Of a DNA stretch of 64,000 nucleotides, positions 16,448 through 25,221 are shown in pieces; position 1 is the first letter of the stretch, and every line of letters starts with the position of its first letter. The notes beneath the pieces are model-generated. The model saw nothing but the letters and a program-made list of their open reading frames with translations. It did not search any database and had not been told where the DNA came from. This stretch comes from Streptomyces hawaiiensis (GTDB lineage: Bacteria; Actinomycetota; Actinomycetes; Streptomycetales; Streptomycetaceae), in NCBI RefSeq assembly GCF_004803895.1, contig NZ_CP021978.1:4464001-4528000 (forward strand), written 5' to 3'. The position numbers and the translations under genes are program-made.

Positions 16448-17884
16448 GTGACGACGATGACGGAAGCGTCCGTGCGCGAGTTCAAGATGCCCGACGTGGG
16501 CGAGGGACTCACCGAGGCCGAGATCCTCAAGTGGTACGTCCAGCCCGGCGACATGGTCACCGACGGCCAGGTGGTCTGCGAGGTCGAAACGGCGAAGGCG
16601 GCCGTCGAGCTGCCCATCCCGTACGACGGCGTGGTCCGGGACCTGCACTTCCCCGAGGGCACCACGGTCGACGTGGGCACGGCGATCATCTCGGTGGACG
16701 TGGGCGGTGGCAGTGCCGCACCCGCGCCCGCCGCCGAGCGGCCCGCGGCGGCCGAGCCCGCCGAGGAGCCCAAGGCGGCGGGCTCGGGACGCCAGCCGGT
16801 CCTGGTGGGCTACGGGGTGGCGACCTCGTCCACCCGCCGCCGTCCCCGCAAGGGCCCGGAGGTCCCGGTCCGGCAGGCCTCACCGGCGATCCAGACGGAG
16901 CTGAACGGCCACGCGCCGGCGGCCCCCGCCGCGGCCGCCCCCGCCATCCCGGCCACCCCGGCCGCCCCGGCCGGCACCCAACGCCCGCTGGCCAAGCCTC
17001 CCGTCCGCAAGCTGGCCAAGGACCTGGGCGTCGACCTGACGACGGTCGTCCCGACGGGCCCGGACGGCGTCATCACCCGCGAGGACGTGCACGCGGCGGT
17101 CGCATCGGCCGTCCCGGCGGTACCCGAGCCGTCGGCCGCGTCCGCCCCGGCGGCGGCCCAGGCGCCGGTGTCGTACGACACCGCGCGTGAGACCCGCATC
17201 CCGGTCAAGGGGGTCCGCAAGGCGACGGCGGCGGCGATGGTCGGCTCGGCGTTCACGGCGCCGCATGTCACGGAGTTCGTGACGGTCGACGTGACGCGCA
17301 CGATGAAGCTGGTCGAGGAGCTGAAGGCGGACAAGGAGTTCGCGGGCCTGCGCGTGAACCCCCTGCTGCTGATCGCCAAGGCGCTGCTCGTCGCGATCCG
17401 GCGCAACCCGGACGTCAACGCGTCCTGGGACGAGGCCGCACAGGAGATCGTGGTCAAGCACTACGTGAACCTGGGCATCGCGGCCGCGACCCCGCGCGGC
17501 CTGATCGTGCCGAACATCAAGGACGCCCACGCCAAGACGCTGCCGCAGCTGGCCGAGTCGCTGGGCGACCTGGTGGCGACGGCCAGGGACGGCAAGACGT
17601 CCCCGGCGGCCATGCAGGGCGGCACGGTGACGATCACCAACGTCGGCGTCTTCGGCGTCGACACGGGCACGCCGATCCTCAACCCGGGCGAGTCCGCGAT
17701 CCTGGCGGTCGGCGCGATCAAGCCCCAGCCGTGGGTCCACAAGGGCAAGGTGAAGCCCCGTCAGGTCACCACCCTGGCGCTGTCGTTCGACCACCGTCTG
17801 GTCGACGGCCAGTTGGGCTCGAAGGTCCTGGCCGACGTGGCGGCGATCCTGGAGCAGCCCAAGCGCCTGATCACCTGGGCGTGA
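16448..17884 (+). CDS. bkdC: Branched-chain alpha-keto acid dehydrogenase E2 (dihydrolipoamide acyltransferase)
   Basis: 478 residues. GTG 16448 is preceded by AGGAG; ATG 16457 is an alternative. An N-terminal lipoyl domain carries the lipoylated lysine in VETAKAAVEL. Then come an Ala/Pro linker, an E1/E3-binding domain (RKLAKDLGVDLTTV, GPDGVITREDV), a second linker and the catalytic domain ending with FDHRLVDGQ, whose His and Asp are catalytic. The subunit forms the core of the complex. It aligns with the partial E2 at the window start, so the genome has two such complexes. The E3 gene is not adjacent. Confidence 0.94.
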   Translation: MTTMTEASVREFKMPDVGEGLTEAEILKWYVQPGDMVTDGQVVCEVETAKAAVELPIPYDGVVRDLHFPEGTTVDVGTAIISVDVGGGSAAPAPAAERPAAAEPAEEPKAAGSGRQPVLVGYGVATSSTRRRPRKGPEVPVRQASPAIQTELNGHAPAAPAAAAPAIPATPAAPAGTQRPLAKPPVRKLAKDLGVDLTTVVPTGPDGVITREDVHAAVASAVPAVPEPSAASAPAAAQAPVSYDTARETRIPVKGVRKATAAAMVGSAFTAPHVTEFVTVDVTRTMKLVEELKADKEFAGLRVNPLLLIAKALLVAIRRNPDVNASWDEAAQEIVVKHYVNLGIAAATPRGLIVPNIKDAHAKTLPQLAESLGDLVATARDGKTSPAAMQGGTVTITNVGVFGVDTGTPILNPGESAILAVGAIKPQPWVHKGKVKPRQVTTLALSFDHRLVDGQLGSKVLADVAAILEQPKRLITWA

Positions 17885-17892
17885 ACCGGCCG

Positions 17893-17929
17893 CGGCGGCC
17901 CCCCGACCCACCCGGGCGGGGGGCCGCCG
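17893..17929 (+). terminator. 12-bp stem hairpin after bkdC
   Basis: Arms CGGCGGCCCCCC and GGGGGGCCGCCG are perfectly complementary around a 13-nt loop. It begins 9 nt after the bkdC stop. No U-tract. Confidence 0.7.
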
Positions 17930-18063
17930 GCGTCTGCCGCCGGTGGCCTTGTCCGCGCGCTCGGCGAGGTGAACCGGCGGTGGTCCGAAGAGCACAAGAA
18001 GCTCCCGGGACCCGCCCAAGTACCCCACAGTAAGCGGTTTAGCCGGACATACGATCACTCTTC

Positions 18064-20337
18064 ATGCGCGACGCGATGGTGCTCAAGGCCCAGAGATTCG
18101 TCAACTCCGTCTACGGCAGCCGTATCGGCACGACCGTGGAGGAGAGCGGCGAGGCCGACTGGGCGACCCTGTACGCCCTGACCCGTGCCCTGCAGTACGA
18201 GCTGGGCATCACAGCGCTCTCCGACAGTTTCGGCCCCACCACGCTCAGCACACTGACCGCCAAGTACCCCAAGCTCGACGCGGACACGGTCCCGTCGCCC
18301 GACTTCTGCCGCATCCTCCAGGCCGGGCTGTACTGCAAGGGCTACGACGGCGGCGACCTGGACGGCACCTACAGCACGCGGGTGCAGGCCGCCGTCACCC
18401 GGCTCAAGACCGACATGGGCGTCGAACAGGCCCTCCCGGGAGCCGGCTTGACGCCGAAGGTGGTCAAGGCGCTGCTGACGATGGACTCCTACGTCCCCGG
18501 CGCCCCGGGCACCGGACAGGTCAGGGCCGTCCAGCAGTGGCTCAACGGCCGCTACCTGAACCGGCAGGACTTCTACGTCATCGCCTGCGACGGGCTCGTG
18601 ACCCGGGACACCCTCAAGGCGCTGCTCTTCGGCGTGCAGTACGAGCTGGGCATGGCGGACGGCACCGCCAACGGCAACTTCGGGCCCGGTACCCAGTCGG
18701 GCCTGAAGTCGCACCCCGTGGCCCAGGGCGACAAGGGCGTCTTCGTCCAGCTGTTCTCCGCCGGGATGGTCGTCAACCGGCGGCCTGCGGCCCTCACCGA
18801 CACCTTCGACTCCTCCCTCGCCGCGGCGGTCCGGGCCTTCCAGACCTTCGCGGCTCTCCCGGCCACCGGCCAGGGCGACTTCGCCACCTTCGCCTCCCTG
18901 CTGGCGTCCTTCGGCGACCAGTCCCGCCCGGCCAAGGCCTGCGACACCATCGCGAAGGTCACCCCCGCCCGGGCGGCATCGCTCAAGGCGGCCGGGATCA
19001 CGTACATCGGCCGCTACCTCACCAACCCGAGTGCCACCTCCCTGCCGGAGAAGGCCATCCAGCCGGGTGAGCTCGTCACCATCGCCCAGCAGGGCCTGCG
19101 CTGCTTCCCGATCTACCAGACCGTCAACAACGACGCCTCGGACTTCGACTACGTCGCCGGGCGGACCGCCGGGTACGCCGCGGTCAACGCCGCCCGTGAC
19201 CACGGCTTCCGCCGGGGGAGCCGGATCTTCTTCGCTGTGGACTTCGACGCGATCGACGCCGAGATCACCGCGAAGGTCCTGCCCCACTTCAAGGGCATCA
19301 AGGAGGCGATGGCGGACTCCGGCCACCCGTACGAGATCGGCGTCTACGGCTCCCGCAACGTGTGCGCGCGGGTCGGTGCGGCCGGCTACTCGACGGCGAG
19401 CTTCGTCGCCGGCATGTCCTCGGGCTTCGACGGCAACGCCGGCCACCCGCTGCCGCAGGACTGGGCCTACGACCAGTTCGTCATCCGCACCCTCGGCTCC
19501 GGTGACGGGCAGCTGGAGATCGACGCCGACATCGCCTCGGGGCGGGACACCGGGCAGGGCTCGTTCGACCGGCCGCGGCCCGCCGTCCCGGATGTCGCCT
19601 TCGACGAGCGCCAGGTGCCGGCGCTGCGGGCCGACCTCTCGCGCTACATGCAGTCGATCGGCCGCCCGGACACGGGCGGCATCGGCAGCGACGCGCGGCT
19701 CTACACCAACGCGCAGGCGATCGCGGCGATACAGGACCAGGACGGGCTGATCACCGAGCTGTCGACGACGTACACGATGCGCAAGGCGCTGATCCAGACG
19801 GTCGTCTACTGGGCCATGCGCGACTACGGTCTCGCCGCCCAGTCCACCGACCAGCAGGTCGCCGACCACCACGGCACGGGCTCCGGCTCCGTCAGGGACT
19901 CGCACACCGGCATCGGCGAGATCAGCGCGAGCGACGCCATCCAGGCCTGGAACCACTGCATCGGCTGGGGCTTCACCACCGGCGAGCGCCGCGACCCGGC
20001 CAAGGACGCCGACCTGTGGACCGTGTGGCAGCAGCTGAACAAGGACAACGCGTTCAGTGTGCGCACCGCGGCGCTGATCCACCTGTGGGACACCCGGGGC
20101 AGGCCCGGTGGCCAACTGCCCCCGGCGACCGCGTCACCACCCCGCGGTCCATGCGTCTCGACCTCGCCGAGTTCGAGATCACCGAACTCCTGCGCCGCTA
20201 CCGGGCCTGGGACCCCGACGTGGAGTCCCAGACGCACCAGAGCCTGGCCGTCTACCAGATCTTCGAGAAGTACAACAGCATCCTCCGCAACGCCTGAGCG
20301 CGTGTGCGCGGAGAACTTCAGGAAGAGACTCCGTTGA
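18064..20337 (+). CDS. DUF1906 (Rv2525c-like) glycoside hydrolase-like protein with peptidoglycan-binding-like repeats; 3' frameshift
   Basis: As read, 757 residues. Residues 1-290 hold tandem peptidoglycan-binding-like segments (LQYELGITALSDSFGPTT and later relatives). About 295-500 is a DUF1906 domain starting KACDTIAKVTPARAASLKAA, with YIGRYLTN, FAVDFDAID and YGSRNVC. No signal peptide is visible, odd for a wall-acting protein. Around 20119-20123 the reading frame breaks at a run of five C. The convincing C-terminus (MRLDLAEFEITELLRRYRAW to SILRNA) continues in another frame and stops at 20297, while the present frame degrades to Ser/Pro/Arg-rich sequence. One extra C would restore it. This is either a sequencing error or a real mutation. 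Confidence 0.8.
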   Translation: MRDAMVLKAQRFVNSVYGSRIGTTVEESGEADWATLYALTRALQYELGITALSDSFGPTTLSTLTAKYPKLDADTVPSPDFCRILQAGLYCKGYDGGDLDGTYSTRVQAAVTRLKTDMGVEQALPGAGLTPKVVKALLTMDSYVPGAPGTGQVRAVQQWLNGRYLNRQDFYVIACDGLVTRDTLKALLFGVQYELGMADGTANGNFGPGTQSGLKSHPVAQGDKGVFVQLFSAGMVVNRRPAALTDTFDSSLAAAVRAFQTFAALPATGQGDFATFASLLASFGDQSRPAKACDTIAKVTPARAASLKAAGITYIGRYLTNPSATSLPEKAIQPGELVTIAQQGLRCFPIYQTVNNDASDFDYVAGRTAGYAAVNAARDHGFRRGSRIFFAVDFDAIDAEITAKVLPHFKGIKEAMADSGHPYEIGVYGSRNVCARVGAAGYSTASFVAGMSSGFDGNAGHPLPQDWAYDQFVIRTLGSGDGQLEIDADIASGRDTGQGSFDRPRPAVPDVAFDERQVPALRADLSRYMQSIGRPDTGGIGSDARLYTNAQAIAAIQDQDGLITELSTTYTMRKALIQTVVYWAMRDYGLAAQSTDQQVADHHGTGSGSVRDSHTGIGEISASDAIQAWNHCIGWGFTTGERRDPAKDADLWTVWQQLNKDNAFSVRTAALIHLWDTRGRPGGQLPPATASPPRGPCVSTSPSSRSPNSCAATGPGTPTWSPRRTRAWPSTRSSRSTTASSATPERVCAENFRKRLR

Positions 20338-21149
20338 AGCTCAGCCTCCCCCACATCCTCCGCAGATCACCGGCGGCCGGCGCCGCCCACCGCCGTGGCC
20401 TGTCCCGCCGCGCCCTGCTCGGCCGTGTCGCCGCGGTCGGCGGTGCCGTAGGCGTAGCCGCCCTGCCCCTGTCCCATTTCCTGTCCCAGGCGTACGCCGA
20501 CGCGAACAACCCCATCCCGGCCCGCGTGCGGGACGCCCTGCGTAGCGCGCAGGACCGGAGCCGGCGCGTGCTGGCGGGCTCGCGCTCCCACAACGGCTGG
20601 GAGATGGAGAACGTCGCCGACGACGGCGGCACCGTCTACACCCGCCCCGTCCCCGGCACCCCGCTGGGGGGTGTCGCCGTGCGCATGGGCGACGTGGAGA
20701 CCGTCCTCGTCCACCTGGTGCGCCGGTTCCACTACGAGGTCGACCCGCTGCGCCGGGGCGACGTCCTCGGATGGCACGACCCCGCCGCACTCGCCAGGAG
20801 CAGGCCCGAGTCGAATCTGGCGTCCGGCACGGCCGTGCGGATCCGGGCCGGCTCCTACCCGCGCGGCGCCCGGGGCGGTTTCTTCCCGCAGCAGGAGGTC
20901 GTGATCCGCGACATCCTCGCCGAGCTCGACGGCGTGCTCCGCTGGGGCGGCGACGACCGTACGCCCGACGAGTCGCTGTTCTGCGTCGACGTACGGCCGG
21001 GCGACCAGCGGCTGGTACAGGTCGCGGCGCGGATCCGCGGCTGGCAGCTGGAGCCGGGAGCCGGTGCCGGTGCGGCGGTGAACGTGCTGTCGGGCGGCCG
21101 GCGCAAGGCGGCCCGGGCGCTGGAGCGCCGTCAGCGCGCCGCGGCATGA
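20334..21149 (+). CDS. Tat-exported M15_4 peptidase-like protein lacking zinc ligands
   Basis: 271 residues from TTG 20334 (AGGAAGAG about 7 nt upstream); a GTG at 20304 is an alternative. The Tat signal is GLSRRALLG, a hydrophobic stretch and SQAYA. The C-terminal domain keeps the framework of D-Ala-D-Ala carboxypeptidases of M15_4 (SNLASGTAVRI, YPRGARGGF, LDGVLRWGGDDRTPDESLF). The family pattern SNHASGTAxD...DEMHFE supplies His, Asp and His to zinc. Here those positions are Leu162, Arg169 and Leu215. It is therefore probably a non-catalytic wall-binding or regulatory homologue. It follows another cell-wall gene. Confidence 0.7.
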   Translation: MKLSLPHILRRSPAAGAAHRRGLSRRALLGRVAAVGGAVGVAALPLSHFLSQAYADANNPIPARVRDALRSAQDRSRRVLAGSRSHNGWEMENVADDGGTVYTRPVPGTPLGGVAVRMGDVETVLVHLVRRFHYEVDPLRRGDVLGWHDPAALARSRPESNLASGTAVRIRAGSYPRGARGGFFPQQEVVIRDILAELDGVLRWGGDDRTPDESLFCVDVRPGDQRLVQVAARIRGWQLEPGAGAGAAVNVLSGGRRKAARALERRQRAAA

Positions 21150-21165
21150 CAGCCGTATGACGAAG

Positions 21166-21196
21166 GGGGCCCTGCCGCGGTGTGCGGCAGGGCCCC
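21166..21196. terminator. 13-bp hairpin between convergent genes
   Basis: Arms GGGGCCCTGCCGC and GCGGCAGGGCCCC with loop GGTGT separate the M15-like gene (+) from the D-Ala-D-Ala carboxypeptidase gene (-). Confidence 0.8.
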
Positions 21197-21216
21197 TCGG
21201 TCATCTTGCTCGAGTC

Positions 21217-22116
21217 CTACTTGGTGAAGCCGTAGTTGAGCAGCTTCGTCGCGTCGGTCTTGCGGGCGGTCAGGCCGGTCGAGGCGAGGACCGTGCCGAT
21301 GACCGTCTTGCCGCTGCGGGTGGCGGCGAAGACCAGGCAGTACTTCGCCTCCGGGCCGGAACCGGTCTTCACGCCGATCGCGCCGGAGTAGCTGCCGAGC
21401 AGCGGGTTGGTGTTCTCCCACGGCGCCATCGTCCGCGTGCCGCCGGTCTTGGTGGTCGTCTTCGCCGTGTACTTCTTCGTCTTGACGACCGTGCGGAACG
21501 TGGAGTTCTTCATCGCGGCGCCGGCGAGCTTCGTCAGGTCGCGCGGCGTGGAGTAGTTGGCGCCCTTGCCGATGCCGTCGAACGAGTCGAAGTGGGTGTT
21601 CTTCAGACCCAGGTTCTTGGCGGTGGTGTTCATCTTGCCGATGAACGACTTCACGCGCGCCGAGCGCGTCGAGCCCGAGCCGAACTTGTCGGCGAGGGCG
21701 TACGCCGCGTCGCAGCCGGACGGCAGCATCAACCCGTACAGCAGCTGGCGGACGGTGACCTTGTCGCCGACGATCAGCTTCGCGTTGGACGCGTAGTTGT
21801 TGTCGACGATGTAGTCGCTGTACGCCTTCTGGACCGTGACCTTGCTGTCCATGTTGAGGTTCGACTGCTTCAGCACCACCAGAGCGGTCATGATCTTGGT
21901 GGTCGAGCCGGTCGAGCGGCGCGTGTCGGCCGCCTTGGTGTAGAGCGACTTGCCGGTCGCGTTGTTCATCACGTAGCCGCCCTTGGCGGCGATGGAGGGC
22001 GCCGAGGCGGCCTGCGCCGGCGCGACGGTGAGGGCACCGGTGGCGAGCATGGCGCCGGTGGTGACGGCGACGGCCGCTGCTCTGCGGAGGCGGGTGCCCT
22101 GAATGCCGGTTATCAA
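21217..22116 (-). CDS. D-alanyl-D-alanine carboxypeptidase (low-mass penicillin-binding protein)
   Basis: 299 residues from a likely TTG start at 22116 (GGGG 8 nt upstream); the start is uncertain. A Sec signal peptide (RRAAAVAVTTGAMLATGALT, then APAQA) precedes the S11 peptidase domain. It has STTK with the catalytic serine, SGC in place of the usual SxN, and the KTG triad in VKTGSGPEA. The enzyme trims the terminal D-Ala from peptidoglycan stem peptides outside the membrane. There is no C-terminal amphipathic anchor, so it may be released, as are soluble Streptomyces DD-peptidases. Confidence 0.88.
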   Translation of the reverse strand: MITGIQGTRLRRAAAVAVTTGAMLATGALTVAPAQAASAPSIAAKGGYVMNNATGKSLYTKAADTRRSTGSTTKIMTALVVLKQSNLNMDSKVTVQKAYSDYIVDNNYASNAKLIVGDKVTVRQLLYGLMLPSGCDAAYALADKFGSGSTRSARVKSFIGKMNTTAKNLGLKNTHFDSFDGIGKGANYSTPRDLTKLAGAAMKNSTFRTVVKTKKYTAKTTTKTGGTRTMAPWENTNPLLGSYSGAIGVKTGSGPEAKYCLVFAATRSGKTVIGTVLASTGLTARKTDATKLLNYGFTK

Positions 22117-22207
22117 GTGAAGTACCCCGATTGCGTCGAATGCCCCAACGGGTGCGGCCGAGTTGAGGACGAGGGGAAAGGGGGCCGCACGTGTCTGACT
22201 TGTAACT

Positions 22208-22225
22208 AGCACACGTGGTTGTGCT
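22208..22225. promoter_or_regulatory. Inverted repeat AGCACA-N6-TGTGCT upstream of the carboxypeptidase and GntR genes
   Basis: Perfect 6-bp arms around CGTGGT sit in the 209-bp region between divergent genes, 92 bp before the carboxypeptidase start and 101 bp before the GntR start. A GGGGGACCCCC hairpin follows about 8 bp later. It could be an operator for the GntR protein or a carboxypeptidase promoter element. Confidence 0.35.
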
Positions 22226-22325
22226 GTTGCCGAGGGGGACCCCCCTTTGCCACGGATGTGTGACATTCGAGTCCGCATACTGGACGTATCCATTCATGCG
22301 TACCTGTTGTATCTATGCTGTCGGC

Positions 22326-22976
22326 ATGACCCTGGCCGTGAAGCAACCGCCCGCCGCCGACCGCGTCTACGCCCATGTCAAACAGGGCGTCCTGGAGCGC
22401 CGCTACGAGGGCGGCACCCTCCTCACCGAGGGCGAGCTCGCCGAAGCCGTGGGCGTCTCCCGCACGCCGGTCCGCGAGGCGCTGCTCCGGCTGGAGGCCG
22501 AGGGGCTGATCCGGCTCTACCCGAAGAAGGGCGCCCTCGTCCTGCCCGTCTCCGCGCAGGAGATCGCCGACGTCGTCGAGACCCGGCTGCTCGTCGAGGA
22601 GCACGCGGCGCGCAAGGCCGTGCCCGCGCCGGCCGGGCTCATCGAGCGCCTGGAGGAGCTGCTGGCCCGGCAGAAGAGGCAGGCCGCCGCCGGGGACCTC
22701 GCCGGGGCCGCCGTCACCGACCGCTGCTTCCACGCCGAGATCGTCCGCAGCGGCGGCAACGAGATCCTCTCCCGCCTCTACGACCAGCTGCGCGACCGCC
22801 AGTTGCGCATGGGCGTGGCCGTCATGCACTCCCACCCCGACCGCATCGCCAAGACCCTCGCCGAGCACGAGGAGATCCTCGACGCGCTGCGCTCAGGTGA
22901 CGCGGAAGCGGCCGTCGGCCTCGTCCGCCGGCACGTCGGCTGGTTCTCGCACCTGGCCCGCGGGGAGGCCCGATGA
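22326..22976 (+). CDS. GntR family regulator, FadR/FCD subfamily
   Basis: 216 residues from ATG 22326. The N-terminal winged helix carries LLTEGELAEAVGVSRTPVREALLRLEAEGLI. The C-terminal FCD ligand-binding domain contains the metal-coordinating pattern (DRCFHAEIV, HPDRIAKTLAEHEEIL, VRRHVGWF). Its stop overlaps the start of the MFS gene by 4 nt, so it most likely controls that transporter according to a small organic acid or sugar acid ligand. The inducer is unknown. Confidence 0.92.
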   Translation: MTLAVKQPPAADRVYAHVKQGVLERRYEGGTLLTEGELAEAVGVSRTPVREALLRLEAEGLIRLYPKKGALVLPVSAQEIADVVETRLLVEEHAARKAVPAPAGLIERLEELLARQKRQAAAGDLAGAAVTDRCFHAEIVRSGGNEILSRLYDQLRDRQLRMGVAVMHSHPDRIAKTLAEHEEILDALRSGDAEAAVGLVRRHVGWFSHLARGEAR

Positions 22977-24268
22977 GCGCCACCGCGATACCGGGCGACC
23001 CGCCGGGCGGTCGCAGGGCGCTGGCCGTCTGGGGCACGGGCGTATCGGTCTACTTCGTCGCGGTCATCTTCCGCACGTCCCTGGGCGTGGCCGGCCTCGA
23101 CGCCGCCGACCGCTTCCATGTGAACGCCTCCGCCCTGTCCACCTTCTCCATCCTCCAGCTGCTGGTCTACGCGGGCATGCAGATCCCCGTCGGCCTGCTG
23201 GTCGACCGGCTCGGCACCAAGAAGGTGCTGGCGCTCGGCGCGGTGCTGTTCACGGCCGGGCAGCTGGGCTTCGCCTTCTCCCCTTCGTACGGAACGGCGC
23301 TCGCCTCCCGGGCGCTGCTCGGCTGCGGTGACGCGCTGACGTTCATCAGCGTGCTGCGCCTGGGCAGCCGCTGGTTCCCGGCCCGCCGCGGACCGCTGGT
23401 CGCCCAGTTCGCGGGACTGGTCGGCATGGCGGGCAACCTGGTCTCCACGCTCGTCCTGGCCCGGCTGCTGCACGGCATCGGCTGGACGGCGGCGTTCGCG
23501 GGCAGCGCGGCCGCCGGGGCCGTGGTGCTCGTCCTGGTGCTGCTGTTCCTCAAGGACCACCCGGAGGGCCACGAGCCGGAGCCGCTCCCGCACCAGGGCG
23601 CGGCCTACGTACGGCGGCAGATCGCCGCCTCCTGGCGGGAGCCCGGGACGCGACTCGGCCTCTGGGTGCACTTCACCACCCAGTTCCCGGCGATGGTGTT
23701 CCTGCTGCTGTGGGGCCTGCCGTTCCTCGTCGAGGCGCAGGGGCTGTCCCGGGCGGTGGCCGGTGAACTCCTCACGCTGGTCGTGCTGTCGAACATGGTG
23801 GTGGGCCTGGTCTACGGCCAGATCGTCGCCCGGCACCACGGGGCGCGGCTGCCGCTCGCGCTCGGGACGGTCGGCACGACGGCGGCCCTGTGGGCGGCGA
23901 CCCTCGCCTACCCGGGCGCGCACGCCCCGATGTGGCTGCTGATCGTGCTGTGCACGGTGCTCGGGGCGTGCGGACCGGCTTCGATGATCGGCTTCGACTT
24001 CGCCCGCCCGGCCAACCCGCCCGAACGGCAGGGCACCGCCTCCGGCATCACCAACATGGGCGGCTTCGTGGCCTCCATAACCACGCTGTTCGCGATCGGT
24101 GTGCTCCTGGACGCCACCGGCGGCGACTACTCCCTGGCCTTCTCGGTGGTGTTCGTGCTCCAGGCGGCCGGGGTCTCCCAGATCCTGCGGCTGCGCCGGC
24201 AGGCGGCTCGGCGGGAGCGGGAGCGGCTGGTGGCCAGCCGGGTGGAGACGGTGCACGTGCCGGCGTAG
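22973..24268 (+). CDS. Major facilitator superfamily transporter
   Basis: 431 residues with about 12 hydrophobic segments. The MFS loop 2-3 motif is GLLVDRLGTKKVL, and a central cytoplasmic loop occurs near KDHPEGHEPEP. Its start overlaps the GntR stop (ATGA). Family resemblance is to small-molecule or anion permeases; the substrate cannot be read from sequence. It ends 1 bp before the convergent methyltransferase gene, leaving no room for a separate terminator. Confidence 0.88.
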   Translation: MSATAIPGDPPGGRRALAVWGTGVSVYFVAVIFRTSLGVAGLDAADRFHVNASALSTFSILQLLVYAGMQIPVGLLVDRLGTKKVLALGAVLFTAGQLGFAFSPSYGTALASRALLGCGDALTFISVLRLGSRWFPARRGPLVAQFAGLVGMAGNLVSTLVLARLLHGIGWTAAFAGSAAAGAVVLVLVLLFLKDHPEGHEPEPLPHQGAAYVRRQIAASWREPGTRLGLWVHFTTQFPAMVFLLLWGLPFLVEAQGLSRAVAGELLTLVVLSNMVVGLVYGQIVARHHGARLPLALGTVGTTAALWAATLAYPGAHAPMWLLIVLCTVLGACGPASMIGFDFARPANPPERQGTASGITNMGGFVASITTLFAIGVLLDATGGDYSLAFSVVFVLQAAGVSQILRLRRQAARRERERLVASRVETVHVPA

Positions 24269-24269
24269 G

Positions 24270-25010
24270 TCAGCGGGCCGCCACCGGTACGAGGGTGAGG
24301 TACGCGAGGCCGAGGACGCCGCGGTAGGTGAGCCACCTGGCGCGGTGCCGGTCGGCGCGCTCACGGGTCTGGGCCGCCAGGGGGTCATCGGGGTACTCGG
24401 CGAGCCACACCTCGGTGTCCGCGAGGTATCCCGACTCGAACTGCTCCCATTCGTCGAGGCTCGCGGTCTCCGTCCACTCCGGCCTGAACCCCGCGTCGAT
24501 GGCCAGGCCGATGAGGGTCGCGAGGTCGGGGTGGTCCGTCGCGGCGGCGTCCGGCCACATGCGGGACAGTTCGTCGGGGGTGGGGGCGCGCTGCCAGAAG
24601 CCCTCGCCGAGCAGGACGCGGCCGTGGCCGGTGACCAGGCGGCGGAGTTCCCCGAGCGCCTCGGGGAGCCGGTCGCCGAGGGCCTGGCTCGATCCCACGC
24701 ACAGGACGAGGTCGGCGGGGCCCCGGGTGGTTCCGCTGGCGGACTCCTGAAGGAACCGGGCCCGGGATGCCAGTCCGCGGTCCGCGGCGGCCTTGCGCCC
24801 TCGCGCCAGGTCGTCGGAGTCCAGGTCGATGCCCGTGCCGGTCGCCTCCGGCGCGGTGGCCAGGACGCGGAGCATCAGCTCACCCGAGCCGCAGCCGATG
24901 TCCAGGACCGTGGTGGGGCGGTGGCGGGTGAGGCGCTGTACGAGGGCGTCTGCCCGGGCTTCGGACAGCGGGCCGTGGAAGGTCAGGCGGGTGCGGTGGG
25001 GTGGCGTCAT
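24270..25010 (-). CDS. Class I SAM-dependent methyltransferase
   Basis: 246 residues from ATG 25010; no obvious ribosome binding site is seen, so the transcript may be leaderless. Motif I is VLDIGCGSGELML, the acidic motif II GTGIDLDSDDLARG, and motif IV ADLVLCVGSSQALG. The second half contains LGEGFWQRAPTPDELSRMWP, common in uncharacterised actinobacterial methyltransferases. The substrate is unknown. Confidence 0.88.
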   Translation of the reverse strand: MTPPHRTRLTFHGPLSEARADALVQRLTRHRPTTVLDIGCGSGELMLRVLATAPEATGTGIDLDSDDLARGRKAAADRGLASRARFLQESASGTTRGPADLVLCVGSSQALGDRLPEALGELRRLVTGHGRVLLGEGFWQRAPTPDELSRMWPDAAATDHPDLATLIGLAIDAGFRPEWTETASLDEWEQFESGYLADTEVWLAEYPDDPLAAQTRERADRHRARWLTYRGVLGLAYLTLVPVAAR

Positions 25011-25137
25011 GCCGAGGGACGTTACGGGGGGTTGGGGGCGGCGGCACGAGGTTTTCGGTGCTCGGCGTCGACGCCCGGGGCCGGGTGGATCCGCAGCCCG
25101 GCGTAGCGGGGTGCCGCCGCGCCCACCCGTGCCGCCC

Positions 25138-25215
25138 CTTGCGGCACGCATGACCGCAGCTGGGGGGGCGGCGCGCATGCCCGCGGTTGGGGCCGCACGC
25201 ATGACCGCAGCCGGG
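25138..25215. repeat. Short degenerate direct repeats
   Basis: Three imperfect copies of about 26 bp of the form GCACGCATGACCGCAGCTGG lie head to tail between the methyltransferase gene and the 3' end of the MDMPI-like gene. Function unknown. Confidence 0.55.
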
Positions 25216-25221
25216 TCATCC

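Noticed and set aside
20116..20125. Programmed -1 frameshift at the C run
   Set aside because: The zero-frame slippery heptamer would be G CCC CCG; the P-site slip to GCC mispairs at the first base and no strong downstream structure was evident. Error or mutation is simpler.
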